From Nonomuraea cypriaca (GTDB lineage Bacteria > Actinomycetota > Actinomycetes > Streptosporangiales > Streptosporangiaceae): a stretch of 44,500 bases of DNA. Shown here piece after piece: positions 33,087-41,020 of this stretch. Location: assembly GCF_015645445.1 (NCBI RefSeq), contig NZ_JADOGI010000074.1, positions 1 to 44,500 of the forward strand, written 5' to 3'. The notes under the pieces were generated by a model. The model made no database searches. It was not told where the DNA came from and saw nothing but the letters and a program-made list of their open reading frames with translations. Position 1 is the stretch's first letter. Each line of letters begins with the position of its first letter. The translations under genes and the position numbers were made by a program.

Positions 33087-35261
33087 TTAGGTCTTTTCTA
33101 GGTATTCGGCTCGTTCATCGGCCAGGAGGCGCGTTATCTCGGCGCGTAGGCCTTCGTGGGCTGTGAGGTCCGGGTCTGTGGAGAGGAGGGTGGCGGCCTC
33201 TTCCCTGGCCGTGGCGATCACGTCCTCGTCGCGTAGGAGCTGGAGGAGCTTCAGCGATGAGCGTTTGCCGGACTGGGCCGCGCCGAGGACGTCGCCTTCG
33301 CGGCGTTGCTCCAGGTCGACGCGGGAGAGCTCGAATCCGTCCAGCGTGGTGGCCACCGCGTCAAGGCGGGCTCTGGCCGGGGTGCCCTCGGGGAAGTCCG
33401 AGACAAGGAGGCACAGGCCGGGCAGGCCGCCGCGGCCCACGCGGCCACGGAGCTGGTGGAGCTGGGAGACGCCGAAGCGGTCGGCGTCCATGATGATCAT
33501 TACGGAGGCGTTGGGCACGTCGACCCCGACCTCGATGACCGTGGTGGCGACCAGGACGTCGAGCTCGCCCCGCGTGAAGGAGCGCATGATCGTGTCCTTC
33601 TCCTCCGGCGGCAGCTTGCCGTGCAGCGTACCGACGCGGAGATCGTGGAAGGGGCCGTCGGTGAGGAGCTCGGCCACGTCGAGCACCGCGAGCGGCGGGC
33701 GGCGCTCCTCGTCCGCCGTGGCCGCCAGGTCGCCCTCGTCGCCCTCCAGGTCGCCGATGCGCGGGCACACGATGTAGGCCTGCCGCCCCAGCGCCACCTC
33801 CTCCCGCACCCGCTCCCAGGTCCGCTGGAGGTAGTGGGGCTTCTCGGCGGCCGGGACCACGTGGGTGGTGATGGGCGCGCGGCCCGACGGGAGCTGGGAC
33901 AACGTCGAGATCTCCAGATCGCCGAAAACCGTCATGGCGACCGTGCGCGGGATCGGGGTGGCCGTCATGACGAGGACGTGCGGGCGAGCGTCGCCCGCCT
34001 TCTCGCGCAACGCGTCGCGCTGCTCCACCCCGAACCGGTGTTGCTCGTCCACCACGACCAGCCCCAGGTCGGCGAACTGGACGTGCTCCTGCAGCAGCGC
34101 GTGCGTGCCGACCACGATCCCCGCCGTGCCCGACGCGGCGTCAAGCAGCGCGGCGCGGCGGCCGGCCGCCCCCATGGAGCCGGTCAGCAGCGTGACCGCC
34201 GTGCCCCCGAACATCCCGCCCTGCGCCAGCTCCCCGAGCATGCTCGTGATCGAGCGGTGGTGCTGCTGGGCGAGCACCTCCGTGGGCGCCAGCAGCGCCG
34301 CCTGACCGCCCGCGTCGACCACCTGGAGCATCGCGCGCAGGGCCACCACCGTCTTGCCCGCGCCGACCTCGCCCTGCAGCAGCCGGTGCATCGGATGCTC
34401 GCGCTCAAGGTCGGCGGCGATCTCCTCGCCGACCTGTGCCTGCCCCTCCGTCAGCGCGAACGGCAGCCGCCCGTCGAAGTCGGCCAGCATCCCGTCACCG
34501 AGCCTGGGCCTGGCCTTGGCGGGCCAGGCGGTCGCCGCCCGCCGGCGCTGGAGCAGCACGGCCTGCAGCACGAACGCCTCGTCGAACTTCAGCCGCTTGC
34601 GCGCCCGCGCCATCTCCGCGAAGTCCTTGGGCCGGTGGATGGACACCAGCGCCTCCCCGAGGTCCTGCAGGCCGTGGCGGGCCCGCAGGGCGGCCGGGAG
34701 CGGGTCGTCGAGCGGGCCGAGCGTGTCGAGCACGACGCCGATCGCCCGCCTGATCGCCCACGGCGTCAGGTCCTTGCCCGCCGGATAGATCGGCACCGGC
34801 GCCGCCGCGAACTCCTCCGCGCTCGCCTCACCCTCCTCGAACAGCTCGAACTCCGGATGCGCGAGCTGCCAGCGCGGATGGGCACGGGCCCCGAACAGCC
34901 CCACCTTGCCGGCGAACATCCCCCGCCGCCCCGGCTTCAGCCGCGACTCGGCCACGTGGGAGCCCTTGCCGAAGAACGACAGGTAGATCTTGTTGCGGTC
35001 GCCGTCGACGACCTCGACCTCCAGCCAGGTGCCGCCGCGGTTGCGCATGGGTTTGCGCATGAGCCTGGTCACCTCGCCGACCACGGTGACGTGCTCGTCG
35101 ACCGCGAGCGCGTCCAGCGAGGTCAGCTCGCCGCGCTCGGCGTAGCGTCGCGGATAGTGGCGCAGCAGGTCGCCGACCGTCTCCAGGCCGAGCACGCTGT
35201 GCAGCAGCTTGGCGGTCTTCGGGTCGAGCGCCTTCTTCAGAGGCTCGTCGAAACGACTCAC
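33087..35261 (-). CDS. recG: ATP-dependent DNA helicase RecG
   Basis: RecG remodels stalled replication forks and branch-migrates recombination junctions. The 724-residue protein has the N-terminal wedge/OB-fold region (VTVVGEVTRLMRKPMRNRGG), Walker A GEVGAGKTVVALRAML, the DExH-type box VVDEQHRFGVEQRDAL, motif III VMTATPIPRTVAM, and the C-terminal helicase motifs VATTVIEVGVDVPNASVMII and QLRGRVGRGG. I chose the GTG at 35261 (VSRFDEPLKKAL), which gives the usual length; the frame is open up to 35381. No strong ribosome binding site is visible. It is divergent from rpmB. Confidence 0.96.
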   Translation of the reverse strand: MSRFDEPLKKALDPKTAKLLHSVLGLETVGDLLRHYPRRYAERGELTSLDALAVDEHVTVVGEVTRLMRKPMRNRGGTWLEVEVVDGDRNKIYLSFFGKGSHVAESRLKPGRRGMFAGKVGLFGARAHPRWQLAHPEFELFEEGEASAEEFAAAPVPIYPAGKDLTPWAIRRAIGVVLDTLGPLDDPLPAALRARHGLQDLGEALVSIHRPKDFAEMARARKRLKFDEAFVLQAVLLQRRRAATAWPAKARPRLGDGMLADFDGRLPFALTEGQAQVGEEIAADLEREHPMHRLLQGEVGAGKTVVALRAMLQVVDAGGQAALLAPTEVLAQQHHRSITSMLGELAQGGMFGGTAVTLLTGSMGAAGRRAALLDAASGTAGIVVGTHALLQEHVQFADLGLVVVDEQHRFGVEQRDALREKAGDARPHVLVMTATPIPRTVAMTVFGDLEISTLSQLPSGRAPITTHVVPAAEKPHYLQRTWERVREEVALGRQAYIVCPRIGDLEGDEGDLAATADEERRPPLAVLDVAELLTDGPFHDLRVGTLHGKLPPEEKDTIMRSFTRGELDVLVATTVIEVGVDVPNASVMIIMDADRFGVSQLHQLRGRVGRGGLPGLCLLVSDFPEGTPARARLDAVATTLDGFELSRVDLEQRREGDVLGAAQSGKRSSLKLLQLLRDEDVIATAREEAATLLSTDPDLTAHEGLRAEITRLLADERAEYLEKT

Positions 35262-35626
35262 GGCATTAAGTTCTACCGCGTGTGGCCGACAGGAATCGTG
35301 TCCGCGACACGGCGGGCCTCGTTCCACGCCGATCAGCAGGGGGCAGCCGCCCTGCTGACCCGCGTACACGACGAGGTCCACGTCCGGTCTCGCCCGTCTC
35401 AGATGGTCCTCGACGTCGGCGGGGATGTGCGCTCTTCCGACCTCCCGAGTGCGCTAACGTTGACCAGGAGAATATCTCCGTGCCGGGCCCGGTCCAGTGG
35501 CCCGGTTCGCGCCTGGTGGCGTGGATCGGATATTCTTGTGTGGCTGGCCGGTTGTCCCGGCATGCCCTTCGCCCGGAAAGCATCAGCGGACAGGGCTACA
35601 TCGACTGTTTTTAAAGGAGCGATACC
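35262..35626. other. divergent intergenic region between recG and rpmB
   Basis: About 365 bases separate the two starts. No gene can be supported. A short inverted repeat, GGAGA-ATA-TCTCC, lies at 35467-35479, and a -10-like TATTCT at 35531-35536 could serve rpmB, although its -35 is weak. The gene for a DAK-phosphatase-domain protein that often lies between rpmB and recG in other bacteria is absent. Confidence 0.5.
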
Positions 35627-35812
35627 GTGGCTTCCGTCTGCGATGTCTGCCGCAAGGGGCCGACCTTCGGCAACAACGTGTCCCACTCGCACCGCCGTAC
35701 GCGCCGTCGTTGGAACCCCAACATCCAGACGGTTCGCGCGGTCATCGGCGGCACGCCGAAGAAGCTGAACGTGTGCACCTCGTGCATCAAGGCGGGCAAG
35801 GTCACCCGCTAG
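35627..35812 (+). CDS. rpmB: 50S ribosomal protein L28
   Basis: A 61-residue L28 of the Cys-containing form: CDVC near the N-terminus and CTSC near the C-terminus form the zinc-binding set. The middle RRTRRRWNPNIQTVRAVIGG is typical. AAAGGAG precedes the GTG start at a good distance. A strong hairpin follows the gene. It is transcribed alone, divergently from recG. Confidence 0.97.
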   Translation: MASVCDVCRKGPTFGNNVSHSHRRTRRRWNPNIQTVRAVIGGTPKKLNVCTSCIKAGKVTR

Positions 35813-35836
35813 TTCCCCGTCTTTTCCGCTTTTCCG

Positions 35837-35872
35837 CGACAGCCCGCCGCTCCTCGGAGTGGCGGGCTGTCG
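35837..35872 (+). terminator. terminator after rpmB
   Basis: CGACAGCCCGCC and GGCGGGCTGTCG form a perfect 12-base-pair stem with a 12-base loop, followed by CCTTTCC. It lies 24 bases after the rpmB stop codon. Confidence 0.85.
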
Positions 35873-35925
35873 CCTTTCCACGACTCTTTTCGCCTCTTTT
35901 CTCCGGGGCATCAGCACGCGAAAAG

Positions 35926-35959
35926 CCGTCGCCGCCTCCTGGGGCGGAGGCGGCGACGG
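35926..35959 (-). terminator. terminator of the CBM2-like membrane protein gene
   Basis: CCGTCGCCGCCTCC and GGAGGCGGCGACGG form a perfect 14-base-pair stem around TGGGGC. On the minus strand it is followed by CTTTTCGCG, and it begins 26 bases after the stop codon of the gene at 35986-37896. Together with the rpmB terminator it isolates two convergent genes. Confidence 0.85.
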
Positions 35960-35985
35960 TGAGGGGCTCATCCCCGTCCGGCCGT

Positions 35986-37896
35986 TCAGATGACGGCGCA
36001 CTCCCCGCTGATGAGGCCGCAGTTCCCCGGCTCCGAGCCCCTGCCCGTGGCCGTGAACGAGACGTCCACCGAGTCGCCCGCCGGCAGCGACTCCGGGAGA
36101 TCCAGGATCAGCAGGTCGCCGTCCTGCGACCAGTCGGCGCCGGTCACGTTCATGACCCGGCCCGACACGGGCAGGGAGATCGTCGGGCGCTTCAGCGGCG
36201 CCTGGGCGGCGTTGGAGAGCTTCAGTTGGGCCGAGTAGTTGGTCAGCCGCTGCCTGACCGTCTGCTCCACCTTCACCGAGTCGCCGATGCCGGGCGCGGA
36301 GTCCAGCGTCTCGTTGCTGGCGGTGGGTACCGGGGTCGAGTCGACGGTCGGGGCGACGGCGGTGTCGGAGTCGTCCAGGGTCGAGACCTCTTCCGGCGGG
36401 GTCTCCGACGCGCTCTCCTCGACGGGTGGTTCCTCCACCGGTTCCTCGTCGGCCGCCTTCGGCACCTTCACCTTGGTCTTGGTGGGGGTCGGCCTGGGAG
36501 CCGCGGTACGCCGCGGCAGGGGAGCGCTGTACGTGGCCGTCGGCGTCGGGGCCTCGGAAGACGTGCTCTCCTCCGCGGACGGCTCCTCCTCGACGGGTTC
36601 CGACTCCTCCTCGACGGGCGGCTCGGCGACGTCGGAACTCGGCGGGGCGGACGGGGCCTGCACGGCAGCGCACGTGGCGCCCGCGCACTTGGGGTCGCTC
36701 CCGCTCATGAAGTTGACGCCCGCAACGGTGCCGCCGAGCACGACGGCCACGGCGGCCACCGACAGCAGCGCCACCCGGCCTCTGCCCCCACCTCCGGACG
36801 GCGCGGCCAGCAGGTCCTCGTCGCGTCCCGCCTTGCGGCGGCCACGGCGGCCCCTGGGCTCGTCCGCGTCGTCGATGCCGGAGTCCTGCGACCAGCCGGC
36901 GCCGAGGAACCCGGTCTCCGCCTCGGCCCACGCCGGCGTCAGCGCGGCCGTCGGCTCGCCGGCCACCTTGACGTCCCCGGGCTCCGGCGGCCCCCCGTAG
37001 ACGGGGCGGGGGCCCGAGGGCGCGTCGAACCTGGCCGTACGGTCGTCCGGCCCGTCGAACGGACCGGTCCCATCCGGCGCCTGGCCGAACGGACCCGTCC
37101 CGTCCGAGGGATGGTCGAAGGGACCTGCCCCGTCCGAGGGGTGATCGAACGGTCCGGTGCCGCCCGCGGGGCGGTTCACGACACCCGCGCCGTCCCAGGG
37201 CTCCTCAAAGCCGCCAGGACCGCCGTAGGGGCCCGGATGGCCACCTGGGCGGTCGAAGGGGCCTGCGCCGCCGCCTGGGCCGTCGTAAGGGCCGGGACGG
37301 TCGAAGGGTCCCGGGACACCTGGGGTGCCTTGGCCGTCGTACGGCGCCGGACGGTCGAAGGGGCCGTCGTGGGGCCCGGGAGGGCCGCCGAAGACGCCCG
37401 GATGCCCGGCGTCCTGCCCATCGAAGGCGGGCCGGTCGGGTGCGTTGAAGCCGGACCGGCCGGGCGCGGTGAAGAAACCCGTGCGCTCGGCGGGGCCGTC
37501 GGCGCCTGGACCGTCGAGGGGGCCGGCGGCGGGCCGGTCGGCGGACTGGTCCCAGTCCGGTGGGCGGGCGAAGGCGCCCGTCGTCTCGAAGGGACCGGCC
37601 TCGTCCGCGTACGGCGGCGGGAAGGAGCCCGCGGGGTCGTTCGCGGGTGGGAAGCCGCCGGCGGGATCGTTGGGCAGCGCGAAAGCCCCGGTGGTCTCGA
37701 ACGGCTCCGGCTCGGGCCCGCGCGGTGGCGGCCCGTGCTCGCGCCGTGGCATGGGAGCCCACTGGCCCGTCACCTCGGGCTGGTCCGGCAGCGAGGGCCA
37801 GCCGGGTGGCTCAGCCTGCTCGTCGGGACCCCAGAATGCGCTGCTGCTCCCCCGTTCGTCCCCGTCGTCGGATCCACCTGTGCCGTGGCGGCCCAT
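35986..37896 (-). CDS. repeat-rich membrane-anchored protein with CBM2-like C-terminus
   Basis: I know no named family for the whole protein of 636 residues. Residues 1-330 are Pro/Gly/Asp-rich and carry many short repeats built on GPFD (for example GPFDRPGPYDGP, GPFDHPSDGAGPFDHPSDGT). A basic stretch (RGRRGRRKAGRDE) precedes one membrane helix (about 373-395, VALLSVAAVAVVLGGTVAGV). A Glu/Pro/Ser/Thr-rich stalk (about 415-530) follows. The last 90 residues resemble a CBM2-type carbohydrate-binding fold, with LTNYSAQLKLSNAAQAPLKR, GADWSQDGDLLILDLPESLP and a Cys pair near the end. The positive charges before the helix suggest that the repeats are cytoplasmic and the CBM2-like domain is outside. 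Confidence 0.8.
   Translation of the reverse strand: MGRHGTGGSDDGDERGSSSAFWGPDEQAEPPGWPSLPDQPEVTGQWAPMPRREHGPPPRGPEPEPFETTGAFALPNDPAGGFPPANDPAGSFPPPYADEAGPFETTGAFARPPDWDQSADRPAAGPLDGPGADGPAERTGFFTAPGRSGFNAPDRPAFDGQDAGHPGVFGGPPGPHDGPFDRPAPYDGQGTPGVPGPFDRPGPYDGPGGGAGPFDRPGGHPGPYGGPGGFEEPWDGAGVVNRPAGGTGPFDHPSDGAGPFDHPSDGTGPFGQAPDGTGPFDGPDDRTARFDAPSGPRPVYGGPPEPGDVKVAGEPTAALTPAWAEAETGFLGAGWSQDSGIDDADEPRGRRGRRKAGRDEDLLAAPSGGGGRGRVALLSVAAVAVVLGGTVAGVNFMSGSDPKCAGATCAAVQAPSAPPSSDVAEPPVEEESEPVEEEPSAEESTSSEAPTPTATYSAPLPRRTAAPRPTPTKTKVKVPKAADEEPVEEPPVEESASETPPEEVSTLDDSDTAVAPTVDSTPVPTASNETLDSAPGIGDSVKVEQTVRQRLTNYSAQLKLSNAAQAPLKRPTISLPVSGRVMNVTGADWSQDGDLLILDLPESLPAGDSVDVSFTATGRGSEPGNCGLISGECAVI
37020..37500 (-). 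repeat. coding repeats of the GPFD type
   Basis: Short degenerate units of about 30 bp encode decapeptides of the form GPFDxPxDGx. The clearest run is at about 37040-37175 (four units in a row), with looser copies up to about 37500. Period and frame are kept, so the array is translated. Confidence 0.75.
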
Positions 37897-38021
37897 GGGT
37901 GCCCTTTCTGCCGGTTACAGTGGCCGCCAATCTTCATAACACCTTTACTAAGCCGCTGTCACAGCAATCCCGCTAGTCATACCCCAAATCATGAAAATTT
38001 CACGTAAATCGGGACAAGTCA

Positions 38022-38969
38022 TCACCGAAAGTGATCCCAGCCGCGCCGACTGATCTCGCGGCCCCGCACCAGCACGCCCTCGCCGGCCACCACCCGGCCG
38101 ACGACCTGCCACGACGGCGGCAGACGTACCTCTGGAGGGAACACCGCGGCGAGCGCGTGATCCTCGCCGCCGGTGAGCACCCACTCCAGGGGATCGGCCC
38201 CGAGCTCCTTGGCCGCCACCGCCACCGGCTCCCCCACGGCGAACGAGCGGGGGTCGAGCTCGACGCGTACGCCGCTGGCCGCGGCGACGTGGCCGAGATC
38301 CTGCAGGAGCCCGTCGCTGACGTCCAGCATCGCGCTCGCGCCCAGCTCGGCCGCCTCGGGCCCCATCGCGTACGGGGGGCAGGGCCGCCGATGCGCGGCC
38401 ACGACCTCCTGGAGCACGGCGGAGTCCACCGGCGCACCCGCCTCCAGCAGCGCCCATCCGGCGGCGGCGTACCCGAGCCGGCCGGCCACCGCCACCACGT
38501 GCCCCGGCCTGGCCCCAGAACGCAGCACGGGAGGCCGGCCGCCCAGATCGCCCAGCGCCGTCACGCCGATGACCACCAGGTCGCACCGGGTGATGTCGCC
38601 GCCGGCCACGCCGGCCCCGACCACGGCGCACTCGTCGCGGAACCCGTCGGTCAGCGCGTCGAGCCAGGTCAGCGGGAGGTCCGCGGGCATGCCCAGCCCG
38701 ACCACGATGGACGTCGGCACGGCGCCCATGGCCGCCACGTCGGCCAGGTTCTGCGCGGCGGCCTTGCGGCCCACGTCGTAGCCGCCGGACCAGTCGCGGC
38801 GGAAGTGCCTGCCTTCGAGCAGCAGATCCGTCGACACGACCACGCGCCCGTCCGGCGCGCTGATCATCGCGGCATCGTCACCCGGCCCGAGCATCACCGC
38901 CGCCACCTGGGGCAGACGTTCGGTAATACGATTTATCACACCGAATTCGCCGAGATCTCCGACTGTGAT
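38022..38969 (-). CDS. thiL: thiamine-monophosphate kinase (probable ATC start)
   Basis: ThiL phosphorylates thiamine monophosphate to thiamine pyrophosphate. The protein of about 315 residues has the motifs LGPGDDAAM, VVVSTDLLLEGRHFRRDW, GGDITRCDLVV, MLDVSDGLLQDLGH and VLTGGEDHALAAVF. The family beginning (M)TVGDLGEFG requires a start at 38967-38969, where the codon is ATC. A perfect AGGAGG lies exactly six bases upstream (38976-38981). The nearest conventional in-frame start is a GTG at 38990 with no ribosome binding site, and its extra residues (VCVRRC) would include the AGGAGG itself. I therefore favour the rare ATC start. The gene is divergent from the Lrp-type gene. Confidence 0.93.
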   Translation of the reverse strand: MTVGDLGEFGVINRITERLPQVAAVMLGPGDDAAMISAPDGRVVVSTDLLLEGRHFRRDWSGGYDVGRKAAAQNLADVAAMGAVPTSIVVGLGMPADLPLTWLDALTDGFRDECAVVGAGVAGGDITRCDLVVIGVTALGDLGGRPPVLRSGARPGHVVAVAGRLGYAAAGWALLEAGAPVDSAVLQEVVAAHRRPCPPYAMGPEAAELGASAMLDVSDGLLQDLGHVAAASGVRVELDPRSFAVGEPVAVAAKELGADPLEWVLTGGEDHALAAVFPPEVRLPPSWQVVGRVVAGEGVLVRGREISRRGWDHFR

Positions 38970-39037
38970 GACACACCTCCTGACGCACACAGGGTACGGT
39001 GGCCCTTCGGCGTGATCCAATCGCCCGGGAGGACGTA

Positions 39038-39271
39038 ATGGTGCAGGCCTACATCCTTATTCAGACCGAGGTCGGCAAGGCCGCAGCCGTGGCGCGCGAG
39101 ATCTCCGGGATTCCCGGCGTCACTCTGGCGGAAGACGTGACAGGTCCCTACGACGTGATCGTCCGGACGGAGGCCAACAACGTGGACGAACTGGGCAAGC
39201 TCGTGGTCGCGCAGATTCAGGCGGTGGACGGCATCACGCGTACTCTTACGTGTCCGATCGTCCATATCTGA
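39038..39271 (+). CDS. stand-alone Lrp/AsnC ligand-binding domain protein
   Basis: This 77-residue protein is only the RAM (ligand-binding) half of an Lrp/AsnC regulator: VQAYILIQTEVGKAAAVARE, GVTLAEDVTGPYDVIVRTEA and the final CPIVHI. It has no helix-turn-helix. Such stand-alone domains form oligomers and bind amino acids or modulate full-length Lrp proteins, but their role is unsettled. GGGAGG precedes the ATG at 39038. The DUF3515 gene follows after 13 bases, so co-transcription is likely. Confidence 0.92.
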   Translation: MVQAYILIQTEVGKAAAVAREISGIPGVTLAEDVTGPYDVIVRTEANNVDELGKLVVAQIQAVDGITRTLTCPIVHI

Positions 39272-39284
39272 AGGTAGTCGTCGC

Positions 39285-39704
39285 ATGCGTGCCGCCGCCA
39301 TTCTGCTCGTTCTCCTGGCTCTCGCCGGCTGCGGCGGCACCGTGCAGGTCGATCCGCCCACGCCGCAGGGGCCGGCGGTGGCGGCCTGCGACAAGCTGGC
39401 CACACTGTTGCCCCAGAACCTCGACGGCGCCGAGCGCGGCACGTCCACGCCTGAGTCGCCATATGTCGCCGTCTGGGGCGAGGGGGTCATCGCCCTGCGC
39501 TGCGGCGTGCCGCGGCCGGCCAGGATGGCGCCCACCGACCGGCTGCAGGAGATCGACGGGGTGGGCTGGTTCGCCGATCCCGACAAGCCCGCGTTGTTCA
39601 CCGCCGTGACCGACGCGGCCTACGTGGAGGTCACGGTCGGCGGCGAGCACGTCGCCGGCGAGGTGCTCGCGGACCTGTCCAAGCCGATCGCCCAGATCAG
39701 CTGA
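39285..39704 (+). CDS. DUF3515 family lipoprotein
   Basis: A 139-residue lipoprotein: the signal ends at the lipobox LAGC (residue 16). The mature part has the DUF3515 features: ACDKLATLLPQNLDG, WGEGVIALRCGVPRP and the C-terminal YVEVTVGGEHVAGEVLADLS. Three Cys residues (16, 35 and about 73) are present; the last two may form a disulfide. The function is unknown, but the family is conserved next to ddl and thiL in actinobacteria. It converges on ddl, with a repeat-filled gap between them. Confidence 0.9.
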   Translation: MRAAAILLVLLALAGCGGTVQVDPPTPQGPAVAACDKLATLLPQNLDGAERGTSTPESPYVAVWGEGVIALRCGVPRPARMAPTDRLQEIDGVGWFADPDKPALFTAVTDAAYVEVTVGGEHVAGEVLADLSKPIAQIS

Positions 39705-39743
39705 GGATGACCTGCCGGACCTGCGTGCGGCCGTCCGGCGAAC

Positions 39744-39860
39744 CTGCCGAAGCCGATCGAGCGGTCCGGCCGGCGACCGGTCCGGCGAAGCCGCCGGAGC
39801 CGATCGAGCGGCCCGGCAGACGACCGGTCCGGCGCAACCGCCGGAGCCGGTCGGCCGACG
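39744..39860. repeat. 47-bp tandem repeat between DUF3515 and ddl
   Basis: A 47-bp unit containing AGCCGATCGAGCGG and GACCGGTCCGGCG is repeated about two and a half times; landmarks are at 39751, 39798 and 39845. The unit is itself made of short inverted pieces such as CCGGTCCGG. It lies wholly in the gap between two convergent genes and ends just before the ddl stop codon. Confidence 0.8.
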
Positions 39861-39861
39861 G

Positions 39862-40956
39862 TCAACGCAGGCCCGGCGAGCGGGACAGCGCGAGCTGGAT
39901 GAGCCGGTCGACCAGCGCCGGGTAGGACAGCCCCGAGGCGGCCCAGAGCTGCGGCGCCACCGACAGCGACGTGAACCCCGGCATGGTGTTGATCTCGTTG
40001 AAGACCAGCCTGCCGTCGGGCGTGTAGAAGAAGTCGACCCGCGAGAGCCCCTCGCACTCGAGCGCCTCGAACGCGCGAACGGCCATCCCGCGCAGCTCCT
40101 CGGCCGTCTCCTGGGGGATGTCTGCGGGCACGGTCAGCGACATCTGGTCGGGGTAGTACTTCGCCTCGAAGTCGAAGAACTCCTGCCCGCCCTCCACCCG
40201 CACCTCGCCGGGCATCGACGCGGCGGCCGGCTCGTCGCCCAGCGACTCCAGCACCGCGCACTCGATCTCGCGGCCCGGGATCGCGGCCTCGATGAGCACC
40301 TTGGGGTCGTGCTGCCTGGCGAACTCCACGGCCGCCTCCAGCTGCGACCGGTCCGCCGCCTTGGAGATGCCCTGCGAGGAGCCCGCCCTGGCCGGCTTGA
40401 CGAACACCGGGTAGCCGAGGTCCTCCGCCTCCTTGACCACGAGGTCGCGGTTGAGCCGCCAGTCGCGGTCGCGTACGACGACGTAGCGGCCCGTCGGCAG
40501 CCCCGCGGCCGCCATGACGGTCTTCATGTGGGCCTTGTCCATGCCGACGGCGCTGGCCAGCACACCCGAGCCGACGTAACGCACGCCGGCCATCTCCAGC
40601 AGGCCCTGGATCGTGCCGTCCTCGGCGAACGGCCCGTGCATCACGGGGAACACCACGTCGACCGAGCCGAGCTCCACGGGGATGCTGCCGGGGTCGTACG
40701 CCACCAGCGAACTGCCGCCGGACGGCAGCGCCAGGGCCGCACCCGAGGTGTCGACGACCGGCAGCTCGCCCGACTCGATGGCGTACCGCTGGTCGGAAGC
40801 GGCCAGCACCCATCTGCCGTCCTGGGCGATCCCGATCGGGATCACCTCGTACTTGCTCCTGTCGATCGCATCCAGCACACTGCCCGCGCCCATGAGGGAC
40901 ACGGCGTGTTCTGAATTGCGACCTCCGAAAACGACGGCGACGCGTGGCTTGCTCAT
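39862..40956 (-). CDS. ddl: D-alanine--D-alanine ligase
   Basis: Ddl joins two D-alanines for the peptidoglycan precursor in the cytoplasm. The 364-residue protein begins with KPRVAVVFGGRNSEHAVSLM. It has the ATP-grasp region (GYPVFVKPARAGSSQGISKA), the lid FFDFEAKYYPDQMSL, the metal site RVDFFYTPDGRLVFNEINTM and then PGFT. The Tyr in the lid region fits a D-Ala-D-Ala rather than a D-Ala-D-Lac enzyme, though this is only a motif-level judgement. It is downstream of gpsA by 64 bp on the same strand. Confidence 0.96.
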   Translation of the reverse strand: MSKPRVAVVFGGRNSEHAVSLMGAGSVLDAIDRSKYEVIPIGIAQDGRWVLAASDQRYAIESGELPVVDTSGAALALPSGGSSLVAYDPGSIPVELGSVDVVFPVMHGPFAEDGTIQGLLEMAGVRYVGSGVLASAVGMDKAHMKTVMAAAGLPTGRYVVVRDRDWRLNRDLVVKEAEDLGYPVFVKPARAGSSQGISKAADRSQLEAAVEFARQHDPKVLIEAAIPGREIECAVLESLGDEPAAASMPGEVRVEGGQEFFDFEAKYYPDQMSLTVPADIPQETAEELRGMAVRAFEALECEGLSRVDFFYTPDGRLVFNEINTMPGFTSLSVAPQLWAASGLSYPALVDRLIQLALSRSPGLR

Positions 40957-41020
40957 GGTGTCCGAATCTACCGGGGTGTCCGTGTCACAGCGAGTCGAGC
41001 ACGCCGTAATCAGGTCTTTC

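Noticed and set aside
32668..33090. A 140-codon plus-strand frame between rsmD and recG
   Set aside because: It runs straight through the strong terminator hairpin and its T-tract, has no ribosome binding site and has a biased, low-complexity composition.
35282..35614. A 110-codon plus-strand frame in front of rpmB
   Set aside because: It has no domain and no ribosome binding site, crosses the presumed promoters, and its composition is like non-coding GC-rich DNA.
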